Source: Spirosoma aerolatum (lineage in GTDB: Bacteria > Bacteroidota > Bacteroidia > Cytophagales > Spirosomataceae). Taken from it: a stretch of DNA of 64,000 nt. The notes beneath the pieces were generated by a model. It had not been told where the DNA came from, did no database searches, and saw only the letters and a list, made by a program, of their open reading frames with translations. Location: positions 7,015,501 through 7,079,500 of the forward strand of contig NZ_CP020104.1 of NCBI RefSeq assembly GCF_002056795.1, written 5' to 3'. The position numbers and the translations under genes were made by a program. Shown here piece by piece: positions 9,221 to 17,906 of the stretch (positions within the stretch are counted from its first letter, which is position 1; each line of letters starts with the position of its first letter).

Positions 9221-10750
9221 TTACTTATCTTGTATCCATACCTTCCGTAAACTAATGAACGTTCCTACACAATTTTGGTACAAGCTTCCATTATCAATTG
9301 CCAAGTTTGCGGTTAATTGAATTCCACCAAGTACATTAAATGGAGCTACAATACTGGCTAATGCCGAGAATTGATCTTTAGCTTTCGCGAATGGAAGATT
9401 GTAGGTACCCAGATTACGGCTAAACGACAGCTTCATATGATAAGAAATAGGATTCAGCCATTGATTCCTAAGTATTGGTAAAGTTCCAGCGAAGCCAGCA
9501 TGAAAGACATATACACGATTGTTATTGGTAAATGTTCCATACGGATACTGGTCATTTGGGCCCAATGCAGGCGGGATAAACGGAGTGCCTATTGTATGTT
9601 GACGATAAGCCCACCCATCTCGAAATTGTTGATGATTAAAATAGTCGTCTTTACCTCGTCGTTTCGCATCATCAAATACAAACTCATCGCCACCCTGGTT
9701 TGTCGTATTCAAAAATTCAAAGAGAATATCCCGTACTATGGCTTTGGGATTATTACGTCTGAGCCTAATACCATTTAGGCCATCCGCGATGTTAGTGAGG
9801 TAAAACAGAGACCCATCATCATATATATTCTGACGATAGATATAGAGCGTGTGACGTATAAGATCAATTTCTACCGCTACATCAATAGACCCTAAATGAT
9901 TACCTATACGATTGGTGAGATCAAAATAGTTATACTTACTTGTATCCGTTTGAGGTGGCCCAAGCGTAGATACAACATAAAAGTAATTTAGTAACCCTGA
10001 TGGAAGTTGGCCGCCATTAGGAATAGTAGTAGGGTTTGAGTTAGGATCAGCCAAGCGCCCCCCCCAAACTACCTGGTGATTTCCCCCACCATAAACCCTT
10101 ACTACATCCTGCGGCCTTCCAAACCGAAAATAAAGTGATTTTTGGTGAAGCATTGGGTTTAAGATGTACCCTTTAGCATCCAGATAGCCATGAGCAAAGG
10201 TTCCCTGAACAGCCACCCACCCTTTTGTAAAGCCAATTGGTGTAAAATTCGGTATCGCAATCTGAATTTTGGGAATAGGCATCGCATTACCCGACCAAGC
10301 ATATGAACCGGTAGACAGGCTAGAGTCGGCTAGGCCAAACTTCTCACGCTGACGCCCAATATACATTTCAAAAATGCCGCGACGTACTTTTATAAAAGCT
10401 TCGGGCAATAAAACGTTATGTTCATACGGCAATTGATTTTTATTAACATTGACTACCGTATTAATACCATAGCTATAATCGAACATAGAAGTGCGCCACC
10501 GCCCCGTACTATGCCGGGTAGAATCATAGCCAGCATAGGCGCCTACTCGAAATGTAAGCGAAGGCGACTGGTTAGGTACTATACCGTATTGGTTTGCCCT
10601 TAACCAGAAAGGAGTTTCAGTAGATGAGGAGAGATAAGTCCCGATTTCTGCCGTATACCGATTCGGCTGTCGAATAGGCTGAGCTACTAGTTGAGAAAAC
10701 CAACAAAAACTAGAAATAAATACTCCTATTTTTCCAATTGTGTACATCAT
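9221..10750 (-). CDS. Wzi-family capsule assembly outer-membrane protein (copy 2)
   Basis: Second Wzi-like barrel, 509 residues, with a signal peptide ending near LVAQ. It aligns along its whole length with the 6062-7591 protein: TPFWLRANQYG, DYSYGINTVVNVN, LPEAFIKVRRGIFEMYIGR, WSGNAMPIPKIQIAIPNFT and VVWGG are shared, while loops differ strongly. Two Met codons open the frame. Two Wzi proteins could recognise two different glycans, or form a hetero-oligomeric surface anchor. It lies 60 bases after the end of the GT4 gene and is probably in the same transcript. Confidence 0.86.
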   Translation of the reverse strand: MMYTIGKIGVFISSFCWFSQLVAQPIRQPNRYTAEIGTYLSSSTETPFWLRANQYGIVPNQSPSLTFRVGAYAGYDSTRHSTGRWRTSMFDYSYGINTVVNVNKNQLPYEHNVLLPEAFIKVRRGIFEMYIGRQREKFGLADSSLSTGSYAWSGNAMPIPKIQIAIPNFTPIGFTKGWVAVQGTFAHGYLDAKGYILNPMLHQKSLYFRFGRPQDVVRVYGGGNHQVVWGGRLADPNSNPTTIPNGGQLPSGLLNYFYVVSTLGPPQTDTSKYNYFDLTNRIGNHLGSIDVAVEIDLIRHTLYIYRQNIYDDGSLFYLTNIADGLNGIRLRRNNPKAIVRDILFEFLNTTNQGGDEFVFDDAKRRGKDDYFNHQQFRDGWAYRQHTIGTPFIPPALGPNDQYPYGTFTNNNRVYVFHAGFAGTLPILRNQWLNPISYHMKLSFSRNLGTYNLPFAKAKDQFSALASIVAPFNVLGGIQLTANLAIDNGSLYQNCVGTFISLRKVWIQDK

Positions 10751-10810
10751 CTACATGGATCGCCAGCTATAAAAGAGTATACCTCGTCTTCATCAATAAT
10801 AGTTGTGGTC

Positions 10811-11959
10811 TTATCTGATGATTTCAGTCTGCTGCTTTCTATCCTGTTGGTATTTTTCCTTAACAAATTGGCGGATCTTATTAATGAACACATCCTCATC
10901 AAAGGCCTCTGCATGGTTGCGAATAAAGTTGGGATCAAAGCGGTGTTCTATCTGTTCAAACTTAATTACCGCATTGACCAAATCCTCAACGGTTTGCTGC
11001 TCAAAAAATAGAGCTGTAGCCTCGGCCGGGTTATCACTGACTGGAATCTGGGTTGTCAATACTCCCCCTTGCCCATATGCGATGACTGGCCTACCAGCAG
11101 CATTCGCTTCTAATGGCGTGATTCCATAATCTTCATACTGAGGAAAAATAAAAGCTCGGCACCCAGCATAAATTTCAGCCAGTTCTTCTTTTGAGAGACC
11201 ACTCTTAAAGATAATATTATTGTTAGCCTTGGCTTTTATTTCATCCGCCTGAACACCCTTACCAATAATTACTAATGAATAGCCTAATTGGTTAAAAGCT
11301 TCAACCACTAAATCAATTCGCTTATAATATTCTAATCTGGATACGACCAAGAAGTATCTTTTCGGGCCATTATCTACATAAAAATTGGCTGTATTTACAG
11401 GCGGATAAATAACTTCAATTGACTTCTTTACCTTATAATAGCCTCTAACCTGATTAGCCATGCGTTCAGTATTACAAATAAAATAGTCAGTCCGCTGTGC
11501 AGCTTTGAAGTCTATCGATCTTAATTTAGCAATGACTAAATCAAATACTTTTCTTTTGATCGAACGGCTATTTACATACTGTGCATATGATTCAGGTTCC
11601 CATACTAGTCTAAACGCAGCATGAGAATAATTAATCACAATCGCTTTTTTTGAAACCTTAATATATTTACCACAATGTGTAGAAGATATCAACACTATAT
11701 CATATTGTGTTACATCTAATTGATGCATAGCGATTATACCAAAAGGGAAATATAATCGCTTCATAATAGCGTCTGTTTTTGCAAAGCGCTGTAATTGACT
11801 AGTATGAATATCACACTGTTTAAATTCTGGGAATGTCAGCTCTGGTTGATAGCAAAGCGTATAAATGGGTGCCTTTGGAAAAGCTCTATGAAAACTAAGC
11901 GTTACCTGTTCGGCTCCCCCCCTGCACATCAGGCTATCATGAACTATTGCAATACGCAT
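10811..11959 (-). CDS. Glycosyltransferase family 4 (GT-B)
   Basis: Retaining GT-B glycosyltransferase of 382 residues, expected to add a sugar to the lipid-linked repeat unit on the cytoplasmic face. The N-terminal domain starts IAIVHDSLMCRGGAEQV, typical of GT4 enzymes that use GDP-mannose or UDP-sugars. The C-terminal domain has FLVVSRLEYYKRIDLVVEAF and the donor-binding E-x7-E segment EDYGITPLEANAAGRPVIA. The C-terminal tail is very rich in Lys, Gln and Glu. Donor and acceptor are unknown. It opens a short unit that is separated from the adhesin genes by a 24-base-stem inverted repeat. Confidence 0.88.
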   Translation of the reverse strand: MRIAIVHDSLMCRGGAEQVTLSFHRAFPKAPIYTLCYQPELTFPEFKQCDIHTSQLQRFAKTDAIMKRLYFPFGIIAMHQLDVTQYDIVLISSTHCGKYIKVSKKAIVINYSHAAFRLVWEPESYAQYVNSRSIKRKVFDLVIAKLRSIDFKAAQRTDYFICNTERMANQVRGYYKVKKSIEVIYPPVNTANFYVDNGPKRYFLVVSRLEYYKRIDLVVEAFNQLGYSLVIIGKGVQADEIKAKANNNIIFKSGLSKEELAEIYAGCRAFIFPQYEDYGITPLEANAAGRPVIAYGQGGVLTTQIPVSDNPAEATALFFEQQTVEDLVNAVIKFEQIEHRFDPNFIRNHAEAFDEDVFINKIRQFVKEKYQQDRKQQTEIIR

Positions 11960-11991
11960 GTATTAGTACGCTTAATTAGTAGTCAATCCCA

Positions 11992-11999
11992 CAAAAATA
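11992..11999 (-). promoter_or_regulatory. Possible -7 element for the distal GT4/wzi/wcaJ unit
   Basis: Minus-strand TATTTTTG, 33 bases before the ATG of the GT4 gene and just downstream of the long inverted repeat that should end the previous transcript. It matches TAnnTTTG, but no -33 TTG is found at 19 bases. Confidence 0.42.
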
Positions 12000-12025
12000 A
12001 CTAAATTACCTTACTCATCCTACCT

Positions 12026-12084
12026 ATAAAGTAATAAGGGACGTAAGGCTACCGGAGTTCGCCTTACGTCCCTTATTACTTTAT
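12026..12084. terminator. 24-base perfect inverted repeat (terminator)
   Basis: Arms 12026-12049 and 12061-12084 are perfect complements over 24 bases (core AAGGGACGTAAGGC) with an 11-base loop. It begins 12 bases after the stop of the T9SS-type protein and ends before the GT4 promoter. The arms start with ATAAAGTAAT, giving A/T tracts on both sides, so it could terminate in both directions. Confidence 0.8.
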
Positions 12085-12095
12085 CACTCTATAGT

Positions 12096-12626
12096 CTACT
12101 GCTTAATTACACGGGCAGACAGGGATTGATTTCCTATCCGTAATATACATATGTAAGCACCAGTAGATAAAAGGGAGCTATCCCAGTTATGGCGATGGGT
12201 CCCCGATTCCTTCACCTCTTTGACCAGTTCACTTATAGTATTACCCTTTGCATCTATTATAGCCAACACTACTTCACCTGAAGTAGGAATTGTATAGTCA
12301 ATAACCGCATTTAGTCCAACCGGATTGGGAGCAATAGCTAGTCGTAAGCCCGCATTACTTTCTGTAGCGATAGGCTGAATAGTGGCACTGAGTATAGCCC
12401 CTTTTTCAGTACTAAAACCAGGGCTCAACGTTATTGAACGTCCTGCCCGATAAGATACAACAGCACCAGAAATCAATTTACTAGCCGTTTCTATACTGAC
12501 CAGAGCTTTTTCATCCCTCACGGAGTAAGCAGGATAAACCACTCTAATCTGCCGTTCTGTTTCTATCTGCTGGGCTATGGCCTGAACGGAACATAGTCCC
12601 AAAATCAACAATAAAAGTGGGCGCAT
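12096..12626 (-). CDS. Secreted protein with 3-coathanger-like motif and T9SS type A sorting domain
   Basis: Small exported protein of 176 residues. A signal peptide ends at AIAQ. Residues about 50-85 hold the pattern SGAVVSYRAGRSITLSPGF followed by STEKGAILSATI, a beta-rich element common in Bacteroidota surface proteins. The final 75 residues look like a type IX secretion sorting domain: AIAPNPVGLNAVIDYTIP, then VVLAIIDAKGNTI, ending in a strand that carries ARVIKQ. It is thus expected to leave through the T9SS and be cell-attached. It begins one base after the stop of the beta-roll adhesin gene, so the two are probably co-translated and act together. Confidence 0.8.
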   Translation of the reverse strand: MRPLLLLILGLCSVQAIAQQIETERQIRVVYPAYSVRDEKALVSIETASKLISGAVVSYRAGRSITLSPGFSTEKGAILSATIQPIATESNAGLRLAIAPNPVGLNAVIDYTIPTSGEVVLAIIDAKGNTISELVKEVKESGTHRHNWDSSLLSTGAYICILRIGNQSLSARVIKQ

Positions 12627-12627
12627 A

Positions 12628-14553
12628 TCAGCGATGGTTTTGACGTTGTAGCTTATTCAATTGCTTCTCAATTTGGCTGGCTTTGCGCTTGAGGCTTTCG
12701 TTCTCCTTCTTCAACTGAATCATGTAGAGTGTAAGCTCTTCCACTTTTTCGAGCAACTTAGCGTCCATTTTCCCTACATCAACGCCGTTCTCAACAACTT
12801 CCTGCGCCGATGGAACTCCAGGCAAATGTTGATTTGCATTGATATAGCGTTCAACAGCTGCCAAGCTACGAAGCTTATATCCTGTGCCAAATACTTTGTC
12901 AGACCAATCGTCTGTAGATTTAATTGCCACTTTGACTTTTTCCGTCAGGATACCATCTTCAACGAATAATCGATAGCCAGCTGGCGTTCGCTGAATACCA
13001 GCCCCAATAACGACTCCTCCGGAATTCGTATTTTGGATATTTCCATTTGGCTGTAGATTCCAGTTCGAAGCAACACTAGAATCAGAAGCAGCTTGCCGGA
13101 AGGCACCTTTGCTCCCCCCTACCAGCGCTAAGACCACATCTCCGTCTGCATTAACGGTTAGGAATTGATTGGTGCTCAGGGTAGGCGTGGTTGCGCTTGT
13201 CAGGCTTGTCAGGCGCAGGCCAGAATTACCGGCTGTGCCATGGGTGATTTCAAGCCTATTTTGAGGGCTTGCTGTTCCGATACCTACACTCACCGAATTA
13301 GGCCCTGTACCCCCTAGAACAATTGCATTTGATACAGCAACTTGGGCCAAACTCCCGATTGCTACTGCATTATTTAAATTATTAGGGCCAGAAAGACCAG
13401 CCCCATATCCTAAAAATGTGTTATTGCTACCGGTTGTAATTTGTAAACCTGCGCCATATCCCAAAAACAAGTTATTTGAACCAGTTGTGTTATTGTAACC
13501 AGAATTCTTCCCTATCGATACATTGTAGCCCCCATCTTTAGCGCTGTAAGAAGAACCATCTCCAATAGCAACATTGAAACTTCCAGTCAGGTTATTGTAA
13601 CCGGCGGATCCTCCTATAAATGTATTGAAAGTACCCTGAGTATTCTCAGAGCCTGCACCACGGCCTACAAACACATTATTAGTCCCTATAGTGTTTTTAT
13701 ATCCGCTGTTATAGCCAATAAATGTATTATATTCTCCAGACACATTAGAATAACCCGTACCATTCCCCAAAAATGTATTAAAGCTACCACCAGTATTAGC
13801 TGCTCCTGCTCCATTACCCATAAACATATTGAAGCCCCCTGATGTGTTATTTTGGCCTACATACGCTCCGAGAAACGTATTTCCTTGACCTGTTGTGTTC
13901 TTTTGCCCAGACTGAAATCCAACAAAAGTGTTTTGGAAACCAGATACGTTACTGGCTCCACTTTGAGCTCCAATAAATGTATTCCCTGCTCCTGTTGTAT
14001 TTGCTGCCCCTGTTAAAGAGCCTAAAAAAACATTTAAAGAACCTGATGTATTAGCCCCTCCTGCATCCGAACCAATAAAAGTGTTATTAGAACCCTCATT
14101 ATTTGCATAGCCAGTATTGCTACCAAAAAATGTGTTGTAGTTGCCGGTCGAGTTAGTATAACCAGCGTTTTGACCTCCAAAAGTATTGTTATACCCTACA
14201 CCATTGCTAAAACCAGCAAAACTGCCTAAAAACGTATTGCCGTTGCCAGTAGTCGTATTAAAACCGGAACTATAACCAAAGAATGAGTTATTCTGACCCG
14301 ATGAGTTCTTGTTCCCTGCTTGTGCTCCAACAAAAGCGTTTTGGGTACCAGCCATATTCATGCCCCCCGCCCCACGACCAATTATCAAATTTGATGCTCC
14401 AGACATATTTGCATTCCCAGCCCCAACGCCAACTAATGTATTATCGGAACCTGGTGTAGAAGAACTTGGCGTAGTGGCCACATAATTAGTTTGAGCAACG
14501 GCATTTGCGTAAGCAAGGCACAGTAAAGCTGCAAATTGTAGATTTCTATACAT
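12628..14553 (-). CDS. Beta-roll repeat surface adhesin with C-terminal coiled coil (tail-fibre/YadA-head-like)
   Basis: Exported fibrous protein of 641 residues. A signal peptide ends near AVAQ. Residues 38-394 are 21 tandem 17-residue repeats of the pattern N-T-F-[LIV]-G-x-x-[AS]-G-x-x-N-x-[ST]-G-x-x, expected to stack as a beta-roll like YadA heads or phage tail fibres. A linker with ASPQNRLEITHGTAG follows, then a chaperone/S74-like region (GYKLRSLAAVERYINANQ, HLPGVPSAQEVVENG). The protein ends in a coiled coil rich in Lys, Glu and Leu (about 590-640), which suggests a trimer. ATG 14551-14553 is preferred over an upstream ATG because it starts the signal peptide. Its place in the polysaccharide locus suggests a glycan-binding or matrix role. 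Confidence 0.82.
   Translation of the reverse strand: MYRNLQFAALLCLAYANAVAQTNYVATTPSSSTPGSDNTLVGVGAGNANMSGASNLIIGRGAGGMNMAGTQNAFVGAQAGNKNSSGQNNSFFGYSSGFNTTTGNGNTFLGSFAGFSNGVGYNNTFGGQNAGYTNSTGNYNTFFGSNTGYANNEGSNNTFIGSDAGGANTSGSLNVFLGSLTGAANTTGAGNTFIGAQSGASNVSGFQNTFVGFQSGQKNTTGQGNTFLGAYVGQNNTSGGFNMFMGNGAGAANTGGSFNTFLGNGTGYSNVSGEYNTFIGYNSGYKNTIGTNNVFVGRGAGSENTQGTFNTFIGGSAGYNNLTGSFNVAIGDGSSYSAKDGGYNVSIGKNSGYNNTTGSNNLFLGYGAGLQITTGSNNTFLGYGAGLSGPNNLNNAVAIGSLAQVAVSNAIVLGGTGPNSVSVGIGTASPQNRLEITHGTAGNSGLRLTSLTSATTPTLSTNQFLTVNADGDVVLALVGGSKGAFRQAASDSSVASNWNLQPNGNIQNTNSGGVVIGAGIQRTPAGYRLFVEDGILTEKVKVAIKSTDDWSDKVFGTGYKLRSLAAVERYINANQHLPGVPSAQEVVENGVDVGKMDAKLLEKVEELTLYMIQLKKENESLKRKASQIEKQLNKLQRQNHR
13372..14442 (-). 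repeat. 21 tandem 51-bp coding repeats
   Basis: Codons 38-394 of the adhesin gene, 21 units of exactly 17 codons. Every unit begins with Asn and nearly all have Gly at positions 5 and 9 and most at 15. At DNA level the units are diverged, so this is an old, protein-selected array rather than a recent slippage tract. Confidence 0.9.
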
Positions 14554-14748
14554 AACAATTGTTTTATTATGAAATTCTCTCCTAATAGGACTAATGTAAA
14601 TCAAGCTGGCTTTCTATAATAGAGGAGCAATATTCACGCCAATGCAAAAAAAATCCAAAAAAACAAACAAAAAAAGAACTGCCTAATCAGTCATAAAAGT
14701 ATAATATTACTTCTATATAATCACTAGATTTTTCTAAACCGCTATATA

Positions 14749-14802
14749 ATAAGCAAAAACGCCACTGACCGGATTGATCCGGTCAGTGGCGTTTTTGCTT
14801 AT
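14749..14802. terminator. 25-base perfect inverted repeat overlapping a stop codon
   Basis: Arms 14749-14773 and 14778-14802 pair perfectly over 25 bases with a TTGA loop; the core is GCCACTGACCGGA and the arms contain AAAAAC/GTTTTT. The right arm includes the TAA stop (14799-14801) of the beta-helix gene. It is a strong bidirectional terminator between that gene and the adhesin gene. Confidence 0.85.
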
Positions 14803-17729
14803 AAACCGCTTATTATCCTCGCATAAACATTATTGATTGTATTTCCATCGTATACCCTGGAGGGGTCATTTGATATATTCACAGTGATACTAGAGGTGCT
14901 ACCAGCATTAGCCGAAATCCTTGTTGCCGTAAACCCTATGGTCGACGAACTATTTGCCGCAATAATCTGGCCATTATTCATTTTGAGAGTAAGTTGCTGA
15001 TTCGATGCATTGCCTATTACAGTCCATTTCGTATTATCAACAGCAACTGGATTATTCGATCCGCCACTGACATTAATACTTGTAAGTGCGTTGTTAAATG
15101 AGATAACATACCCAGTAGGTGCTGAGATTGTAATAGTGGCGTTGCCAGCAGAGGTGGGTTGGCTGTTCGTCTCAAAAATATTAACCAGAAAGTTTCTAGC
15201 ATTGTCGGGGGAGGAGGCAAAGTTACTTTGAGGCAAATTAATTGTCGGAGACAAATCAGGACTTGTGTCCCGCATTAGAACAAGGGAAGTAAATGAACTT
15301 AGCGTAACCTGTCGAACATACAATTGCCCTCTAACATCTTTATAAATCCCTGCTAATGCGATTGTGGTATCTCTATTATTTGGATTATATAGTAACTTCA
15401 GAATAGTGTCAGGATTATCTCTTGTTATATTAGCTTCTTGTAAACTTACATTATCTATCCATACTGACTCACCGTCTTCCCTAGTTTGAAATATTAATAT
15501 CGCATCTGCTTCATCCTTCGTTGCTGTAAAGGCTATTTCATAATGCATTCTAGCTGTGCCAACCGCAGCTCCCACTCGAATTGCTAATTCATCAGGACCA
15601 AACCGCTTTCTGATATAGGCCTGAATAGCCTTGCCATTAGCCGAGGCAACGGCATCAAATTGCAAGACGTAGTTGTGCCCATTAACAATAGAAAAAGCGC
15701 TATGAAAAACGATTACAAATGAACCAAAAAAGCCAGACGGTGGATCGAAATACACTTGCATACTTCCTCCATCCAGCTTATTGGTGTTGTCCCAAGCAAC
15801 TTTCCCATTGTTATAATAAGGACTCTGCTGATACCATTCTGTCGCATCTGTGTTAAATGTGCTGTTGCCGATCCGATTGGGTTCATTCAGCGTATTTAAA
15901 GTAAACCCTTTATAAGTTACTGGACTCTCTACCGAATGTAGGTCTTTACCTGAAACTCCTTGCCAGTCTTTCAGGGTATATGGCGCATTGACATTGGGAA
16001 ATGAAATGCCAATCTTCAATACATCATCAAAGGGCCGGGCATAATAATTACTATCTATATCTCCATATTGACCCAAATCATTTTGATCAGACTCATACCT
16101 GGCCACTGTAGCTGTTGTGCTTTTAGCTACAAGAACATTCTTCTTAAGAATGTTATTACGTGGACTACAGAGACCTGCACTTTTGGTCAGTACTAGTTGA
16201 CTCTCTCTATTATCAAAACTGGTGTTTCCTCGAAGCGTAATATTACTAACCGAAATCAGAAAGATCCCGATCCCGTAACAATTATATACAGTATTATCGT
16301 TGACAATAATATTTTGGGAACACTGGTCTAAATAAATGCCGTTGCTTCCTGAATAAGGGTTGCTGGCAGCTGTAGGCGCACCCTCAGTTGCAGGCAAGGA
16401 ATTGTAAATGATGTTCGACAAAATTTTTATATTGCCCATCGACTGCTGAACGCCATTCCACGTATATATACCTCCGACATCACTTTTTGTCATACCGAAA
16501 TTGGAAATGATATTCTTCTGAATAGTAAGCCCAAAGGTCTGCGTAGAAAAAGAGATACCCGTATACCCAATACTGTCTAAACGATTACTTTCAACCAACA
16601 GATTAGTTGTACCACTGGCATCAAAACCACGATACTGACCATCACCACTCTTCCCACGTCCAGGCACGATACCAATACGCTTAATTATATTACCTCGGAC
16701 TGTTATATTCGAGTAAGCCTGAAGGTTTATTCCGTTGTTATTAGCCAGATCAACCGTATTATTCAGAACATTTATATTGGAACCCGTACCATCAATTTCC
16801 ATTCCGTTTTCTCCGGAATTTTTTATATCAACCCCTGTAATAGTTAAACTTGATACATTTGCCACATAAAAACTAAAGTTCAGAGACTGGGTCAATGTCA
16901 AGTTGCTAACACTTATATTCGATGAATTGATAACATTCATGCATTTCGAATATACCGTAGCGGTTATTGTTGACGAATTCGGATTAGTTGTGCTAAAGAG
17001 TCGAATCGTTTTTGTACTTGAATTAAAATACCATTCACCATTCTGATCAAGTGTGGATGGATGATTCTGAATAAAATATCCCCAACCATCCTGCAAATCA
17101 TAAACTGAACTAGCATTGTCAATATTGAGTGTGTTGCCGCTTTGCTGAGTAAGAGAAGCTCGATTTAGTATCCAGAGGGTGGGTCTATAAACCACTTCTC
17201 CTCCGGTAAAGTCGGCAGGAAGCGTTTGCTGACTAACAAACTGATTTTTACTGGTATGTGATTGAATGGTCAGATACCCCTTATTAGAATCACTTAAATT
17301 TGGATACCTACCCAACGGCAATGCGTCTGTTCCTCGATACAGCCCTGTAATAGGGTTAGTACACGAACTACAGGTTGCCTGCCACAAATTTGTACCAACG
17401 CTGGTCCACCCTGTAATCGGTACACTACCAGCTATGATAGGTTTATCACCTGTTCCATAGGCATCGACACTAATTGGATTTGATGCACTACCTGATTGTT
17501 GAATCGTAAGCATACCACGAAACGTATCGCCACGCCTTAACAATACTTTAGTACCGGGCTGTAAAGTAAGTGCATTAATTTTGTCCAGAGTCCTAAATGG
17601 TGTACTGGTTGATCGTCCATCATTGGCATCGTTACCAGCAGTTGCTACATAATATGTAGTCTGGCTAAAAACGTCCGAAAGTGTACTTACCAAAGAAATT
17701 ATAGTAAGTAGGTATAACTTGGCTGACAT
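14799..17729 (-). CDS. Secreted right-handed beta-helix protein, polysaccharide-lyase-like
   Basis: Exported protein of 976 residues; a signal peptide ends near VFSQ. Residues about 25-75 carry TYYVATAGNDANDGRST and TPFRTLDKI, the usual entry to a pectate-lyase-like beta-helix. Parallel beta-helix coils with many Asn-rich turns follow to about 520 (repeated N-I-x-V-x-x-N patterns). A carbohydrate-binding-like beta-sandwich comes next (about 600-740, VWIDNVSLQEANITRD), then a further Ig-like domain at the C-terminus. Such proteins are lyases, epimerases or glycan-binding scaffolds. Its location suggests that it trims or modifies the exported polysaccharide. No catalytic residues can be assigned by eye. 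Confidence 0.8.
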   Translation of the reverse strand: MSAKLYLLTIISLVSTLSDVFSQTTYYVATAGNDANDGRSTSTPFRTLDKINALTLQPGTKVLLRRGDTFRGMLTIQQSGSASNPISVDAYGTGDKPIIAGSVPITGWTSVGTNLWQATCSSCTNPITGLYRGTDALPLGRYPNLSDSNKGYLTIQSHTSKNQFVSQQTLPADFTGGEVVYRPTLWILNRASLTQQSGNTLNIDNASSVYDLQDGWGYFIQNHPSTLDQNGEWYFNSSTKTIRLFSTTNPNSSTITATVYSKCMNVINSSNISVSNLTLTQSLNFSFYVANVSSLTITGVDIKNSGENGMEIDGTGSNINVLNNTVDLANNNGINLQAYSNITVRGNIIKRIGIVPGRGKSGDGQYRGFDASGTTNLLVESNRLDSIGYTGISFSTQTFGLTIQKNIISNFGMTKSDVGGIYTWNGVQQSMGNIKILSNIIYNSLPATEGAPTAASNPYSGSNGIYLDQCSQNIIVNDNTVYNCYGIGIFLISVSNITLRGNTSFDNRESQLVLTKSAGLCSPRNNILKKNVLVAKSTTATVARYESDQNDLGQYGDIDSNYYARPFDDVLKIGISFPNVNAPYTLKDWQGVSGKDLHSVESPVTYKGFTLNTLNEPNRIGNSTFNTDATEWYQQSPYYNNGKVAWDNTNKLDGGSMQVYFDPPSGFFGSFVIVFHSAFSIVNGHNYVLQFDAVASANGKAIQAYIRKRFGPDELAIRVGAAVGTARMHYEIAFTATKDEADAILIFQTREDGESVWIDNVSLQEANITRDNPDTILKLLYNPNNRDTTIALAGIYKDVRGQLYVRQVTLSSFTSLVLMRDTSPDLSPTINLPQSNFASSPDNARNFLVNIFETNSQPTSAGNATITISAPTGYVISFNNALTSINVSGGSNNPVAVDNTKWTVIGNASNQQLTLKMNNGQIIAANSSSTIGFTATRISANAGSTSSITVNISNDPSRVYDGNTINNVYARIISGL

Positions 17730-17906
17730 AAGGGGTATAATTTACTATCTTGAGTAAATTACAACCCAAACGATTCTAAATATGTTTTCATTAAGTGTAC
17801 TAGTGAACCAGGTTAAAGACAGAGCCAATGATATTACATCCTCATGTAAAAAACATCTTAGCTTTTACTATCTTTATTTTTCTTATAATGAGAGGGTGCC
17901 TTCCTA

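Noticed and set aside
10691..11129. Plus-strand open frames opposite the GT4 gene
   Set aside because: They are antisense to a clear glycosyltransferase with intact motifs and have no coding signature.
13372..14442. Regularly spaced 51-bp repeats that could suggest a CRISPR or minisatellite array
   Set aside because: The units are diverged at DNA level, lie in frame in one open reading frame and encode a 17-residue beta-roll repeat.
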